The notes beneath the pieces are model-generated. The model searched no databases, was not told where the DNA came from, and worked only from the letters and a program-made list of their open reading frames with translations. From positions 1 through 64,000 of IMG/VR virus record IMGVR_UViG_3300047557_002158: a DNA stretch of 64,000 nucleotides. One strand, 5' to 3'. How positions within the stretch are numbered: the stretch's first letter is position 1; each line of letters opens with the position of its first letter. Of this stretch, positions 45,796-54,644 are shown in pieces. Position numbers and translations under genes: made by a program. Origin of the DNA: a virus.

Positions 45796-46338
45796 ATGAG
45801 CAAACAAAAACATTATATAAACAATGAAGATTTTCTGAGAGCTTTGGTGGATTACAAAACCAAATGCATAGAAGCCGAAAAAAATAACTTTCCAAAACCA
45901 AACATACCCAATTATATTGGTGAATGTTGGATGAAAATTGCCGAAGGTCTTTCCCACAAGCCAAACTTTATCAATTACACATACCGCGATGAAATGATAT
46001 CCGATGGTATTGAAAATTGCTTGATGTATTTCGACAATTTTAATCCTGAGGTATCCAAAAATCCATTTGCTTATTTCACGCAAATCATATACTACGCATT
46101 TCTCCGTAGAATTCAAAAAGAAAAGAAACAACTGTACATAAAGTACAAAAGTACCGAACAAATTGGTGTTTTGGATGAATTTGAAATGATGGACTTTGAA
46201 GATGGTACCAGTAAACAATTTGAACTATATGATAATATAGCCGAGTTTATTGAGAACTATGAAGAAACAAAGAAAAACAAAAAGGCAGAAAAGGGAACGG
46301 CTAAAAAACCGAAAGGTTTAGAAAAATTTATGGAGTAA
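45796..46338 (+). CDS. 55: late transcription sigma factor (gp55-like)
   Basis: 180 residues. YRDEMISDGIENCLMYFDNFNPE and NPFAYFTQIIYYAFLRRIQKEKKQLY match the conserved sigma-region-2-like core of gp55, which recognises TATAAATA. The very end (GLEKFME) is a hydrophobic/acidic tail in the place where T4 gp55 binds the gp45 clamp. Late elements with the expected sequence occur throughout the structural block. No strong ribosome site is visible. Confidence 0.92.
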   Translation: MSKQKHYINNEDFLRALVDYKTKCIEAEKNNFPKPNIPNYIGECWMKIAEGLSHKPNFINYTYRDEMISDGIENCLMYFDNFNPEVSKNPFAYFTQIIYYAFLRRIQKEKKQLYIKYKSTEQIGVLDEFEMMDFEDGTSKQFELYDNIAEFIENYEETKKNKKAEKGTAKKPKGLEKFME

Positions 46339-46341
46339 ATT

Positions 46342-46824
46342 ATGGCAAATAATTATGCTGGAGCAATATCAGGTCAATATAGAGGACCTCATAAAATTGG
46401 ATTTACTTGTTCTTGTTTTGATTTATTTCATGCAGGACATGTAATGATGTTGAGAGAAGCAAAAGAACAATGTGACTATCTGATTGTTGGGTTACAAACT
46501 GATCCAACTCTCGACAGAGAATGGAAAAACAAACCAATACAATCCGTTTTTGAAAGATATGTTCAGTTGAAGGCTTGCAGTTATGTTGATGAAATTATAC
46601 CATACGCAACGGAAAAAGAATTGATGGACATATTGACTTCTTATCACATTGATGTTAGAATCATTGGAGAAGAATACCGAGATAAACAATTCACTGGACA
46701 TAATTTACCAATGAGTGTTTATTTCAATAGCAGAAAACACAGTTTTTCAACCACAGAATTAAGACAGAGAGTGTTGAACGAACAAACAAAGAAACCAAAA
46801 GTGGTGCCTGATCTAAAGGAATAA
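46342..46824 (+). CDS. cytidylyltransferase-like nucleotidyltransferase
   Basis: 160 residues. FDLFHAGHV carries the HxGH catalytic motif, and FSTTELRQR is close to the second (ISSTxxR) motif of glycerol-3-phosphate and ethanolamine-phosphate cytidylyltransferases. The family transfers CMP or AMP to a phosphorylated alcohol, sugar or cofactor precursor. The phage substrate is unknown; surface-lipid or nucleotide-sugar modification are possibilities. It lies between gp55 and gp47, where such genes also occur in other marine and freshwater T4-like phages. Confidence 0.82.
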   Translation: MANNYAGAISGQYRGPHKIGFTCSCFDLFHAGHVMMLREAKEQCDYLIVGLQTDPTLDREWKNKPIQSVFERYVQLKACSYVDEIIPYATEKELMDILTSYHIDVRIIGEEYRDKQFTGHNLPMSVYFNSRKHSFSTTELRQRVLNEQTKKPKVVPDLKE

Positions 46825-46828
46825 TATA

Positions 46829-47896
46829 GTGAAAGTTGCGTTAATAACCGATCAACATTTCGGTGCAAGGAATGATTCAAATCATTTTTTGGATTTTTAT
46901 GAAAAATTTTATGGTGAAATATTCTTTCCAACTTTAGAGAAAGAAAATATTAGTACGGTATTAATACTTGGTGACACATTCGACAGAAGAAAATATGTGA
47001 ATTTCTTTTCACTCAAACGCACCAAAGAAATGTTTTTTGATGAACTGAAAGAGAGAAACATTACTGTTTGGATGCTTGCTGGTAATCATGATACCTATTA
47101 CAAGAATACCAATGAAGTTAATTCAGTTGATCTTCTATTGCGTGAATATGACAATGTAACTGTATTGGATAAACCCAGTACAATCTATGTTGACAAACAT
47201 CCAATATGCATGATACCATGGATTTGTGTTGATAATTATGATGATTGCATTTCAATGATAAATGATACTGAGGCAAAATATTGTATGGGTCATTTTGAAA
47301 TTGATGGGTTTGCAATGTACAGAGGTATGCCAAGTGAAGGTGGTTTGAATAGGTCACTGTTCAGAAAATTTAATCTGACATTTAGTGGCCATTACCACCA
47401 CAAGTCATATGCAGACAGTATTCATTATCTTGGTAATCCTTACGAATTAACTTGGCAAGATTACAATGATGACAGAGGATTCCACATTTTTGATTTGAGT
47501 ACGGAAGACTTGACATTCATAAAGAATCCGTTTAAGATGTTTCATCGAATTGTTTATGATGATAAAGCAGAATCAATTAAAGAAATTGATGGCAAAGATT
47601 TAACATCATATACAAACACCTATGTCAAAGTGGTTGTAATCAACAAAACAAACCCTTATTTGTTTGACAAATTCATGAATAATCTTTATAATGTAAATCC
47701 AATCGACATTACTATTGCAGAAGATTTTACTGATCTCTCGGAAAGTGGTGGTGAAAACTTAGTTGATGAAGCTGAAGACACACTAACGATACTCAACAAA
47801 TATGTTGATTCAATCAGTGAAGAAAACATTAACAATGATAGATTGAAAATTTTATTGAAAGAACTCTATATTGAGGCATTGAATACTGAAAAATGA
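46829..47896 (+). CDS. 47: recombination endonuclease subunit gp47 (Mre11-like)
   Basis: 355 residues from a GTG start with AAAGGA upstream. Metallophosphoesterase motifs are in order: TDQHFG (about 7-12), LGDTFDRR, AGNHDTYY, GHFEID and SGHYHHKS. gp47 is the Mre11-type nuclease that works with the gp46 ATPase in double-strand break resection and late recombination. The stop overlaps gene 46 (ATGA). Confidence 0.95.
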   Translation: MKVALITDQHFGARNDSNHFLDFYEKFYGEIFFPTLEKENISTVLILGDTFDRRKYVNFFSLKRTKEMFFDELKERNITVWMLAGNHDTYYKNTNEVNSVDLLLREYDNVTVLDKPSTIYVDKHPICMIPWICVDNYDDCISMINDTEAKYCMGHFEIDGFAMYRGMPSEGGLNRSLFRKFNLTFSGHYHHKSYADSIHYLGNPYELTWQDYNDDRGFHIFDLSTEDLTFIKNPFKMFHRIVYDDKAESIKEIDGKDLTSYTNTYVKVVVINKTNPYLFDKFMNNLYNVNPIDITIAEDFTDLSESGGENLVDEAEDTLTILNKYVDSISEENINNDRLKILLKELYIEALNTEK

Positions 47897-49611
47897 TTTT
47901 ATTTCAAAAAGTTCGTTGGAAAAATTTTCTTTCAACGGGTAATGCATTTACTGAAATTGTACTGAATCGGTCAAACAATACGCTTATCATTGGTCAAAAT
48001 GGTGCCGGTAAATCCACCATTCTTGATGCTTTGTGTTTTGGTTTGTTTGGTAAACCTTTTCGTAAAATAAATAAGCCACAATTACTGAATTCTATTAACA
48101 ACAAAGAAGCACAGGTTGAAATAGAATTTAAAATTGGTCAAAAACAATATAAAGTTGTAAGAGGTATAAAACCAAATACCTTTGAAATATATTGTAACAA
48201 TGTTTTATTGAACCAAGATGCGGCTGCAAAAGACTACCAAGAAGTCTTAGAGAATCAAATTCTCAAATTAAATTACAAGTCTTTCACGCAAGTCGTCATT
48301 CTTGGTTCAGCCTCATTCGTTCCTTTCATGCAGCTTTCTGCTGCTGACCGCAGGACAATTATCGAAGACCTACTCGATATACAAATCTTTTCGTCAATGA
48401 ATTCGGTGGTCAAAGATAAACTTTCCTCACTGAAAGAAGAAATTAGTAAGGTCAAATATTCCATTTCTTTAACTAAAGAGAAAATTGACCTGCAACTTCA
48501 AAATATTGAAGATCACAAGAAACTCAATGACGAAGAAATTGCCAAAAAACAAACCGAAATCGAAACATCAAAACAACAAGTCATAAACATTACAAAGTCT
48601 GTAGGGTTAATTTCAAAGCATGTTGATGTTTTGGTATCAAAAGTTGGTGATAAGAAAGAAAAATTAGAAAAAAAATCCAAAAGTTTGTTGCAAATAAAAG
48701 GTAAAATTGAAACAAACATTGATAGAAATCAAAAAGACATAGATTTTTATGAGGATAATCATGACTGTCCAACTTGCAAACAAGCTATTACACCTGACTG
48801 GAAACAATCTCAAGTCACCGAAAAAACTCAAAAAATTGATGCACAAAAAAAGGGTCTTGAGGAAGTTGAGGATGAACTTAAAAAAATAACAGGTGAATTG
48901 AAATCAATATCCGATATTGTTAAACATATCAATGAACACAATAACGAAATCACCAAGCACAATGCAACAATACTTGCAATCAATGGTTATATTACCAAAT
49001 TGAATCAAGAAATAACCGAACTTTCAAATAAAAAGCTTTCATCACAGGATGGTAATTCAAAGTTGAGAGATTTGAAAACTGATCTTCACATGTTAAATGA
49101 ATCATATGAAGAATTGGTTGATTTGAAACACTATAATGAATTTGCTGGAACATTATTGAAAGATACTGGTATCAAAACCAAAATTATCAAACAGTATTTG
49201 CCCATAATGAACAAGTTAATTAACAAGTACCTCACAGCAATGGACTTTTTTGTTAACTTTAACATTGATGAAAACTTCAATGAAACAATTAAGAGTAGAC
49301 ATAGAGATGAATTTTCATATGCAAATTTCTCTGAAGGAGAAAAAATGCGTATCGATTTGGCTCTTTTGTTTACATGGCGTCAAATAGCTAAACTCAAAAA
49401 TTCAACAAATACCAATCTACTCATTTTGGATGAAGTATTTGATTCCAGTTTAGATACAGTTGGTACTGAAGAATTTTTAAAACTTATGCATGAGATGGGA
49501 TCGGAAACAAATATATTTGTTATTTCCCATAAAGGTGATCAGTTATTTGATAAGTTTAAATCAGTAATTAAATTTCAAAAGAAAAACAACTTCTCACAGG
49601 TGGTAAAATGA
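47893..49611 (+). CDS. 46: recombination endonuclease subunit gp46 (Rad50-like)
   Basis: 572 residues. Walker A GQNGAGKST (about 34-42), long coiled coils on both sides of a zinc hook CPTC (about 294), ABC signature FSEGEKMR (about 478) and Walker B LLILDEVFD (about 511-519). ATP binding closes the dimer on DNA with gp47. The length is near T4 gp46 (560). Confidence 0.96.
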   Translation: MILFQKVRWKNFLSTGNAFTEIVLNRSNNTLIIGQNGAGKSTILDALCFGLFGKPFRKINKPQLLNSINNKEAQVEIEFKIGQKQYKVVRGIKPNTFEIYCNNVLLNQDAAAKDYQEVLENQILKLNYKSFTQVVILGSASFVPFMQLSAADRRTIIEDLLDIQIFSSMNSVVKDKLSSLKEEISKVKYSISLTKEKIDLQLQNIEDHKKLNDEEIAKKQTEIETSKQQVINITKSVGLISKHVDVLVSKVGDKKEKLEKKSKSLLQIKGKIETNIDRNQKDIDFYEDNHDCPTCKQAITPDWKQSQVTEKTQKIDAQKKGLEEVEDELKKITGELKSISDIVKHINEHNNEITKHNATILAINGYITKLNQEITELSNKKLSSQDGNSKLRDLKTDLHMLNESYEELVDLKHYNEFAGTLLKDTGIKTKIIKQYLPIMNKLINKYLTAMDFFVNFNIDENFNETIKSRHRDEFSYANFSEGEKMRIDLALLFTWRQIAKLKNSTNTNLLILDEVFDSSLDTVGTEEFLKLMHEMGSETNIFVISHKGDQLFDKFKSVIKFQKKNNFSQVVK

Positions 49612-50219
49612 CAGATGATAGCATTGTTTTATACGACACAAATGAAAAAGCAAAAATTGCAAATCCAAGTTATGTAAAAACTTTTGATTTGGCACCGGTG
49701 ACAAGTATGCTTTTGTATACTAGGTTGCCAGAATTTGATTTTACAAAGCCTCCTGTGAATCCAATGGAGTTTGCATCATCATTGGTCGAAACATGTAAAA
49801 AATATAATGGTATAGGTTTATCGGCAAATCAATGTGGATTTACACATAGAGTATTCGTAATGGGAACCGGTGATGAATTCATTGCGTGTTTTAATCCTAA
49901 GGTTTTATCCACAGAAGGTGAATCACACATGCCAGAAGGATGTTTATCTTTTCCTCTGTTGGAATTAAAAATTACCAGACCTAAGAAAATTACGGTATCT
50001 TACCAAGATTTTAATGGACAAGAACATACCAAAACATTTGAGGGTTTAACCGCAAGATGTTTTCTTCATGAGCTTGACCACATGGACGGAATCGTGTATA
50101 CTACTAAAGCAAAGCCCTTAGCTTTGGAGTTTGGTATGAAAAAAATGAAAAAACTGGGTCAACGAATCAATAAAGCGATTAAATCTGGAAGAATTAAACC
50201 TGAAGACGTTATCAAATAA
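49608..50219 (+). CDS. def: peptide deformylase
   Basis: 203 residues. The three deformylase motifs are intact: GIGLSANQCG (motif 1), EGCLSFP with the metal-binding Cys (motif 2), and HELDHMDG with two His and the catalytic Glu (motif 3). It removes the formyl group from nascent N-termini. Phage deformylases are common in aquatic T4-like viruses. The C-terminal ~35 residues are basic and extend beyond the usual phage minimal form. Confidence 0.93.
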   Translation: MTDDSIVLYDTNEKAKIANPSYVKTFDLAPVTSMLLYTRLPEFDFTKPPVNPMEFASSLVETCKKYNGIGLSANQCGFTHRVFVMGTGDEFIACFNPKVLSTEGESHMPEGCLSFPLLELKITRPKKITVSYQDFNGQEHTKTFEGLTARCFLHELDHMDGIVYTTKAKPLALEFGMKKMKKLGQRINKAIKSGRIKPEDVIK

Positions 50220-51484
50220 TGCCTAAGAAAATACCCGATATTGAAGAACAATGGAAATTATGGCAAACAAAAAATGAGCCAGAAAAATTCCAGCATATCG
50301 ATAGTGAAGAACTAAAGAATGATTTAATTAATGATTTGTCCGTCAAGTCACAAATGGATGTTCGTGAATACACTCTATATCAGAAGTGGTGTGAAGTACA
50401 TGAAAAGTTTCCCACAAGAGAAATTTCAACCCTATTGGGAAATGAAATACAATTGGTAGATGTATCACAATCCAAAACTATCGATCAAATAAAATCCAAT
50501 ATTTGGTCACCAAAAGATTCTGATGATTATTTGAATTTGAAACCAAAGTTGATTCTGTCTAATGGCCCACTGGCAGATAGATGGAATACATTACGCACTT
50601 TTTCTTCTACAATGAAGAACAATTCAAACATTGGCAGAAATCTATATTATACTGTTATTGATGAAGTTACAGAAAAATATCTTGGCGTTATCTGTATTTC
50701 ATCCGACTTTCTTGATTTGACACCTAGAGATCAACATATTGGCTGGCCAAAAGATATCAAAACAACCGGCAATATGATTAATCATACGGCAATTGGATCA
50801 ACGATTGTTCCTCTACAACCACTCGGATTTAATTATATGGGTGGAAAGTTGTTGGCTTTGTTATGTCTTTCTGATACAGTACAAAATGATTGGAGAAAAC
50901 AATATGGAGATGTTCTTGTTGGCGTTACTACTACTAGTCTTTATGGTAACACAAAGTCCAATGGCTTATCACAGTACGATGGTTTGGAATACTGGAACAA
51001 GATGGGTTTTAGTTCCGGCTCAGTTGCTTTCGATCCCAATAGAGATATACTTAATCGCATCTATAATTGGGTAAAAGAAAATCACACTCGACATTACTTT
51101 GAATGGTGGGAAGCTAAAAAACCTAATGGACTTCCGTACAAACGCGACCATAAAAATAGAACATTACACTTTGCATATAGCAAATTAAAAATACCAAAAA
51201 CACTGGTGAAATGTGCTCACCAACGCGGTATCTATTTTTCTCCGTTATACAACAACACTTCTGAATTTTTGCGAAAAGAAATTACAGAAGATAAATTAAT
51301 TAAATCTTTTGATACCAGTACCGAATCTCTGGTGAATATTTGGAAAACCAAATATGCCAAAGGTCGTATATCAATGTTAAAGAAGAAGAACAATGTTTCA
51401 TATGAAACTTTATTCTACGATGATTTGATATACCTTTCTTGGGAAGAAACCAAGAACAAATATCTTCCACAAGTTGGCAGATAA
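50219..51484 (+). CDS. DruA-like (DUF4338) protein
   Basis: 421 residues, starting in the deformylase stop (TAATG). The segment from about residue 120 to 265 follows the DUF4338 pattern: PLADRWNTL, NLYYTVIDEVTEKYLGVICISS, TPRDQHIGW, a hydrophobic stretch at STIVPL, NDWRKQYGD and TTTSLYGNTKSNGLSQYDG. This domain defines DruA of the Druantia anti-phage system. The N-terminal ~110 and C-terminal ~120 residues are specific. Its phage function is not known; it could be a counter-defence or superinfection-exclusion factor or an unrelated DNA-handling role. Confidence 0.65.
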   Translation: MPKKIPDIEEQWKLWQTKNEPEKFQHIDSEELKNDLINDLSVKSQMDVREYTLYQKWCEVHEKFPTREISTLLGNEIQLVDVSQSKTIDQIKSNIWSPKDSDDYLNLKPKLILSNGPLADRWNTLRTFSSTMKNNSNIGRNLYYTVIDEVTEKYLGVICISSDFLDLTPRDQHIGWPKDIKTTGNMINHTAIGSTIVPLQPLGFNYMGGKLLALLCLSDTVQNDWRKQYGDVLVGVTTTSLYGNTKSNGLSQYDGLEYWNKMGFSSGSVAFDPNRDILNRIYNWVKENHTRHYFEWWEAKKPNGLPYKRDHKNRTLHFAYSKLKIPKTLVKCAHQRGIYFSPLYNNTSEFLRKEITEDKLIKSFDTSTESLVNIWKTKYAKGRISMLKKKNNVSYETLFYDDLIYLSWEETKNKYLPQVGR

Positions 51485-51506
51485 GTCAAGTGTACCGCCA
51501 AAATGC

Positions 51507-51535
51507 TTGACATAGTTACTATATAATAGTATACT
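51507..51535 (+). promoter_or_regulatory. sigma70-type promoter before the small HTH gene
   Basis: TTGACA, 17-bp spacer, TATACT at 51530-51535. A palindrome CTTGCA/TGCAAG (51543-51556) lies at the expected transcript start. Confidence 0.88.
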
Positions 51536-51589
51536 ACTGATACTTGCAAATGCAAGATATTGTTTTTAACTTATTATTAGGAGTTTGAT

Positions 51590-51859
51590 ATGACTAAAGT
51601 ATCCGCAAAACAACGTATCCTCAATTTCTTGACTAAGAAAGAAGGATACAACACTCTTTCAACCGCACAAGCTCGTGCTCGTTTTGGCATTCAAAATGTT
51701 GCAGCTCGTATCGATGAGCTTCGGCAAGAAGGCCACTGCATTTACACCAACACAAAGCGCCGTGCTGATGGTAGCAAAGTCTCTGTTTACCGCCTCGGCA
51801 CCCCAACCAAAGCTATGGTTAAGGCTGCTTTGAAGTCTGGTTACAGCTTTTCTGCTTAA
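51590..51859 (+). CDS. small helix-turn-helix (winged-helix) protein
   Basis: 89 residues, basic. STAQARARFGIQNVAARIDELRQEGHCI is a helix-turn-helix with a recognition helix and a following beta wing (YTNTKRRADGSKVSVYRL). It resembles HTH_39-type phage proteins. It is a complete transcription unit: strong promoter, AGGAG ribosome site and its own terminator. Its GC content is higher than its neighbours, which suggests heavy expression or recent acquisition. Likely a DNA-binding regulator. Confidence 0.8.
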   Translation: MTKVSAKQRILNFLTKKEGYNTLSTAQARARFGIQNVAARIDELRQEGHCIYTNTKRRADGSKVSVYRLGTPTKAMVKAALKSGYSFSA

Positions 51860-51873
51860 TTTTAATTAAGCTT

Positions 51874-51909
51874 AGGGGAGATTACCTTTAATGGTTCTCC
51901 CCTTTTTTT
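51874..51909 (+). terminator. Rho-independent terminator
   Basis: AGGGGAGA pairs with TCTCCCCT, with an inner ACC/GGT pairing, then seven T. It closes the HTH unit. Confidence 0.93.
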
Positions 51910-51924
51910 ATACTTGGAGAGCAA

Positions 51925-52743
51925 ATGGAAATTTCAATTAAAAAAGAAGACTTACAGAAAAAAAGTTTGTTTGTGGCCACACCAATGTATGGTGGTATGA
52001 ACCATGGACTTTATGCAAAAGCCTGCCTTGATTTGCAAGCGCTTTGTGTTCAATACGGAGTATCAGTTAAATTTTCATTTCTTTTCAATGAATCTTTAAT
52101 TACAAGAGCCCGTAATTATCTCGTAGATGAATTTCTACACCGTTCAGACTGTACACATCTATTGTTTATCGATTCCGATATTCATTTTGAACCACGCGAT
52201 GTGATTGCACTTTTGGCTTTGGACAAAGATGTAATTGGTGGTCCTTATCCAAAGAAAGCTATCAAGTGGAGGTCTGTTAAGAAAGCTCTAGAAAAAAATC
52301 CAGCTATGGAACCACAATTGCTGGAAAAAGTAACTGGAGATTTTGTTTTTAATCCAGTAAAAGGTACAGAAAAATTTACTGTAACCGAACCACTAGAAGT
52401 TTTGGAAATCGGAACTGGTTTTATGTTAGTGAAACGCGAAGTATTCAGTAGAATGGAAGAAGCGTATCCAATGATTCGGTACAAACCAGATCATGTTGGC
52501 CAAGCACACTTTGATGGTTCAAGATACATTCATGCATTCTTTGATACTGTGATTGATACAAAAGATTCTATCACAGGTGGTGGTTCTGAACGATATCTAT
52601 CTGAAGATTATATGTTCTGTCAAATGTGGCGTAAAATCGGAGGTCAAATTTGGTTGTGTCCTTGGATGAAAACTTCACACATTGGAACATATCATTTCCA
52701 AGGTGATATGCCAGCTGTCGCAAACTTTGTTGGAGAAATGTGA
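51925..52743 (+). CDS. glycosyltransferase-like protein (GT-A fold)
   Basis: 272 residues. FVATPMYGGMNHGLYA opens a Rossmann-like half, RARNYLVDEFL follows, and the DxD sugar-nucleotide metal motif is in FIDSDIHF (about 88-95). SEDYMFCQMWRKIGG near the end is a typical acceptor-side stretch. It probably transfers a sugar to DNA, protein or surface polymer; the acceptor cannot be read from sequence. TTGGAGAGC precedes the ATG; the stop overlaps the next gene. Confidence 0.78.
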   Translation: MEISIKKEDLQKKSLFVATPMYGGMNHGLYAKACLDLQALCVQYGVSVKFSFLFNESLITRARNYLVDEFLHRSDCTHLLFIDSDIHFEPRDVIALLALDKDVIGGPYPKKAIKWRSVKKALEKNPAMEPQLLEKVTGDFVFNPVKGTEKFTVTEPLEVLEIGTGFMLVKREVFSRMEEAYPMIRYKPDHVGQAHFDGSRYIHAFFDTVIDTKDSITGGGSERYLSEDYMFCQMWRKIGGQIWLCPWMKTSHIGTYHFQGDMPAVANFVGEM

Positions 52744-53414
52744 TGATTGTTGGTGTTGTCGGATTCATTGGATCAGGCAAAGGAACTGTTGGTGAAATTT
52801 TAGTTGAACTAGGGTTTCACCAATTAAGTTTTGCATCCGCGGTAAAAGATGTGGCATCATCTATGTTTGGATGGCCAAGATATTTACTTGAAGGCGACAC
52901 GGAAGAATCAAGAAGTTTCAGGGAAAAACCAGATACTTTTTGGTCCGATTCTCTTGAAAGGGAATTCACACCAAGATTAGCTCTACAATTATTGGGCACA
53001 GAAGTTGGTAGAAATGTGTTTCATGAAAATTTTTGGATTATCAAAATGAGGCACAATGTTATTTCAATGCGAAAAAGCGGCATCGAAAATTTTGTAGTTA
53101 CCGATGTTAGATTTCCAAATGAGATTGCATACATTCAACAAGAAGGCGGTATACTTATTGAGGTACAAAGAGGTGTTCAACCGCATTGGTTTGATATCGC
53201 AATAAAAGCCAACAAAGGTGATATGAAAGCCGAAAAGTTTCTAAGAGACAATAACATACACGAATCTGAATGGAAATGGATTGGATCACAAAGAGATCAT
53301 TGCATAGTAAATAATGGCACAATTGATAACTTGAAAGAAAAAGTTATAAAATGCTTGACACCATATTATGGTCATAATATAATGAAAGAAATGAAAGAAG
53401 GAGTATTAACATGA
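52743..53414 (+). CDS. 1: deoxynucleoside monophosphate kinase (gp1-like)
   Basis: 223 residues from the ATG that overlaps the previous stop (TGATG). P-loop GFIGSGKGT (residues 7-15), then LLGTEVGRNVF and VVTDVRFPNE are typical of T4 gp1-type dNMP kinases. It phosphorylates dNMPs for phage DNA synthesis. The start of the next gene (gp45) overlaps its end, and a sigma70-type promoter lies within its last 60 bp. Confidence 0.9.
   Translation: MIVGVVGFIGSGKGTVGEILVELGFHQLSFASAVKDVASSMFGWPRYLLEGDTEESRSFREKPDTFWSDSLEREFTPRLALQLLGTEVGRNVFHENFWIIKMRHNVISMRKSGIENFVVTDVRFPNEIAYIQQEGGILIEVQRGVQPHWFDIAIKANKGDMKAEKFLRDNNIHESEWKWIGSQRDHCIVNNGTIDNLKEKVIKCLTPYYGHNIMKEMKEGVLT
53355..53383 (+). promoter_or_regulatory. 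sigma70-type promoter for the sliding clamp
   Basis: Consensus TTGACA, 17-bp spacer, consensus TATAAT at 53378-53383, inside the kinase gene and 28 bp before the gp45 ATG. Confidence 0.88.
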
Positions 53415-54082
53415 AACTTTCAGAGAACACTCTGGCAGTATTGAAAAATTTTGTTACCATCAATAGTAATATTGAATTCAAGAAAGGAACAAAATTAACC
53501 ACAATCGCACCAACAAAAACTGTTTTGGCAAAAGCCAATATTACAGATGATTTTCCTCAAGATTTTTGTATTCATGATTTAAATCAGTTTCTATCAATCT
53601 TTAATGTAAACAAGGATTGTGAAATTAGTTTTGATGATAGGCATGTTTTCTTTAAATCAAACAAGACCAAAACATCATATCGAACAGCAAATAGAAATAC
53701 CATTGTAACACCACCAGATAAAGAGCTAACACTACCTTCTTCTGATGTTTCGTTTACACTTTCGGCTGATGATTTGCAAACAATTATCAAAAATGCAAAC
53801 CTATTGCAATCAAACCATGTATCAATCAAAAGTGAAGGTGATGTAATTTACATCGATGCGTGTAATGAAGACGATGATTCTGCACACGTTGCTTCAACAG
53901 AAATTGCAACTGGTAATGGCAAAAAATTTAAAGCTGTGTTTCTAACAGAGAACTTGAAGATGATGCCTGGTTCCTACGAAGTTACAATTTCTTTTAAGGG
54001 TATTTCACATTTCAAATCCGTCAACGGTGACATTGAATATTGGATTGCTATTGAAACTAAACACTCAAAATTTGGAGAATAA
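53411..54082 (+). CDS. 45: sliding clamp (gp45-like)
   Basis: 223 residues (T4 gp45 is 228). KLSENTLAVLKNFVTINSNI at the start and FTLSADDLQTIIKNANLLQS in the middle match the repeated clamp domains. The trimeric ring tethers polymerase and also activates gp55-dependent late transcription. AAGGAG precedes the ATG. Confidence 0.92.
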   Translation: MKLSENTLAVLKNFVTINSNIEFKKGTKLTTIAPTKTVLAKANITDDFPQDFCIHDLNQFLSIFNVNKDCEISFDDRHVFFKSNKTKTSYRTANRNTIVTPPDKELTLPSSDVSFTLSADDLQTIIKNANLLQSNHVSIKSEGDVIYIDACNEDDDSAHVASTEIATGNGKKFKAVFLTENLKMMPGSYEVTISFKGISHFKSVNGDIEYWIAIETKHSKFGE

Positions 54083-54083
54083 A

Positions 54084-54272
54084 ATGATTTATGTCACAGA
54101 CGCAAAAAACAAAAGTAAGATTGCAATCAACCCAGACCATGTAGTTTTAGTTGGTACTGTAGGTGATGGGGAATTTGCAAATAAAACGGTGATTGCACTT
54201 CCAAACGGACAAATTATTGTTGACGAAATTGATTATGAAGTTGTTGGATTAATCAATGGATACAAAAAATAA
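54084..54272 (+). CDS. small conserved hypothetical protein
   Basis: 62 residues from the ATG at 54084, which follows TTTGGAGAATAAA; longer frames start inside gene 45. VTDAKNKSKIAINPDHVVLVG through LPNGQIIVDEID suggests a small beta barrel. It overlaps the next gene by 17 nt. Unknown function, probably part of the clamp/replication operon. Confidence 0.65.
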   Translation: MIYVTDAKNKSKIAINPDHVVLVGTVGDGEFANKTVIALPNGQIIVDEIDYEVVGLINGYKK

Positions 54273-54612
54273 TTCTCGTAGAAACTTTGCAAAAAGCCTT
54301 GGTCTAGCCGGGCTTTTTGTCGCTGGTATTGCTGGTTATAAAGAAGTCAAAGAAAGAATTGTTTACAAACAAGATGAACTTCCTACTGTTGATTTGGAAA
54401 AACAACTTGAAGGTAAACCGGTTCTTCAACTGCAAGCAACATATGGTGAAGAATTGCCGGAACAATTGCTTTCTAGTCAAAATGGAAAATATTATTATTT
54501 CTCAGGTCCGAAATATAAACCTGGCACAGAAAAAAATATTAAAGTAAATATTGTACCCGGTCCTGATGGTAAACTTTACGTCAAAGAGAATGACACCTGG
54601 CGTAAAATCTGA
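54256..54612 (+). CDS. hypothetical protein with Tat-like signal
   Basis: 118 residues. The N-terminus NSRRNFAKSLGLAGLFVAGIAG has the twin-arginine motif (SRRNFAK) and a hydrophobic core, so it looks like a Tat signal or membrane anchor without an obvious cleavage site. The remaining ~85 residues are soluble and may hold a repeat of PGPDGKLYVKEN-type turns. It is odd inside a replication operon between gp45 and gp44. Function unknown. Confidence 0.68.
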   Translation: MDTKNNSRRNFAKSLGLAGLFVAGIAGYKEVKERIVYKQDELPTVDLEKQLEGKPVLQLQATYGEELPEQLLSSQNGKYYYFSGPKYKPGTEKNIKVNIVPGPDGKLYVKENDTWRKI

Positions 54613-54618
54613 TACAAT
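54590..54618 (+). promoter_or_regulatory. probable sigma70-type promoter for genes 44-62-regA
   Basis: ATGACA, 17-bp spacer, TACAAT at 54613-54618. One mismatch in each hexamer, 26 bp before the gene 44 ATG. Confidence 0.65.
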
Positions 54619-54644
54619 GAATTTTTATATTATGGAGAATGTGA

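Noticed and set aside
45721-46218. 165-residue open frame on the minus strand across gene 55
   Set aside because: It lies opposite the conserved gp55 gene, lacks a ribosome site and is rich in Phe/His as expected from the antisense of a Lys/Glu-rich gene.
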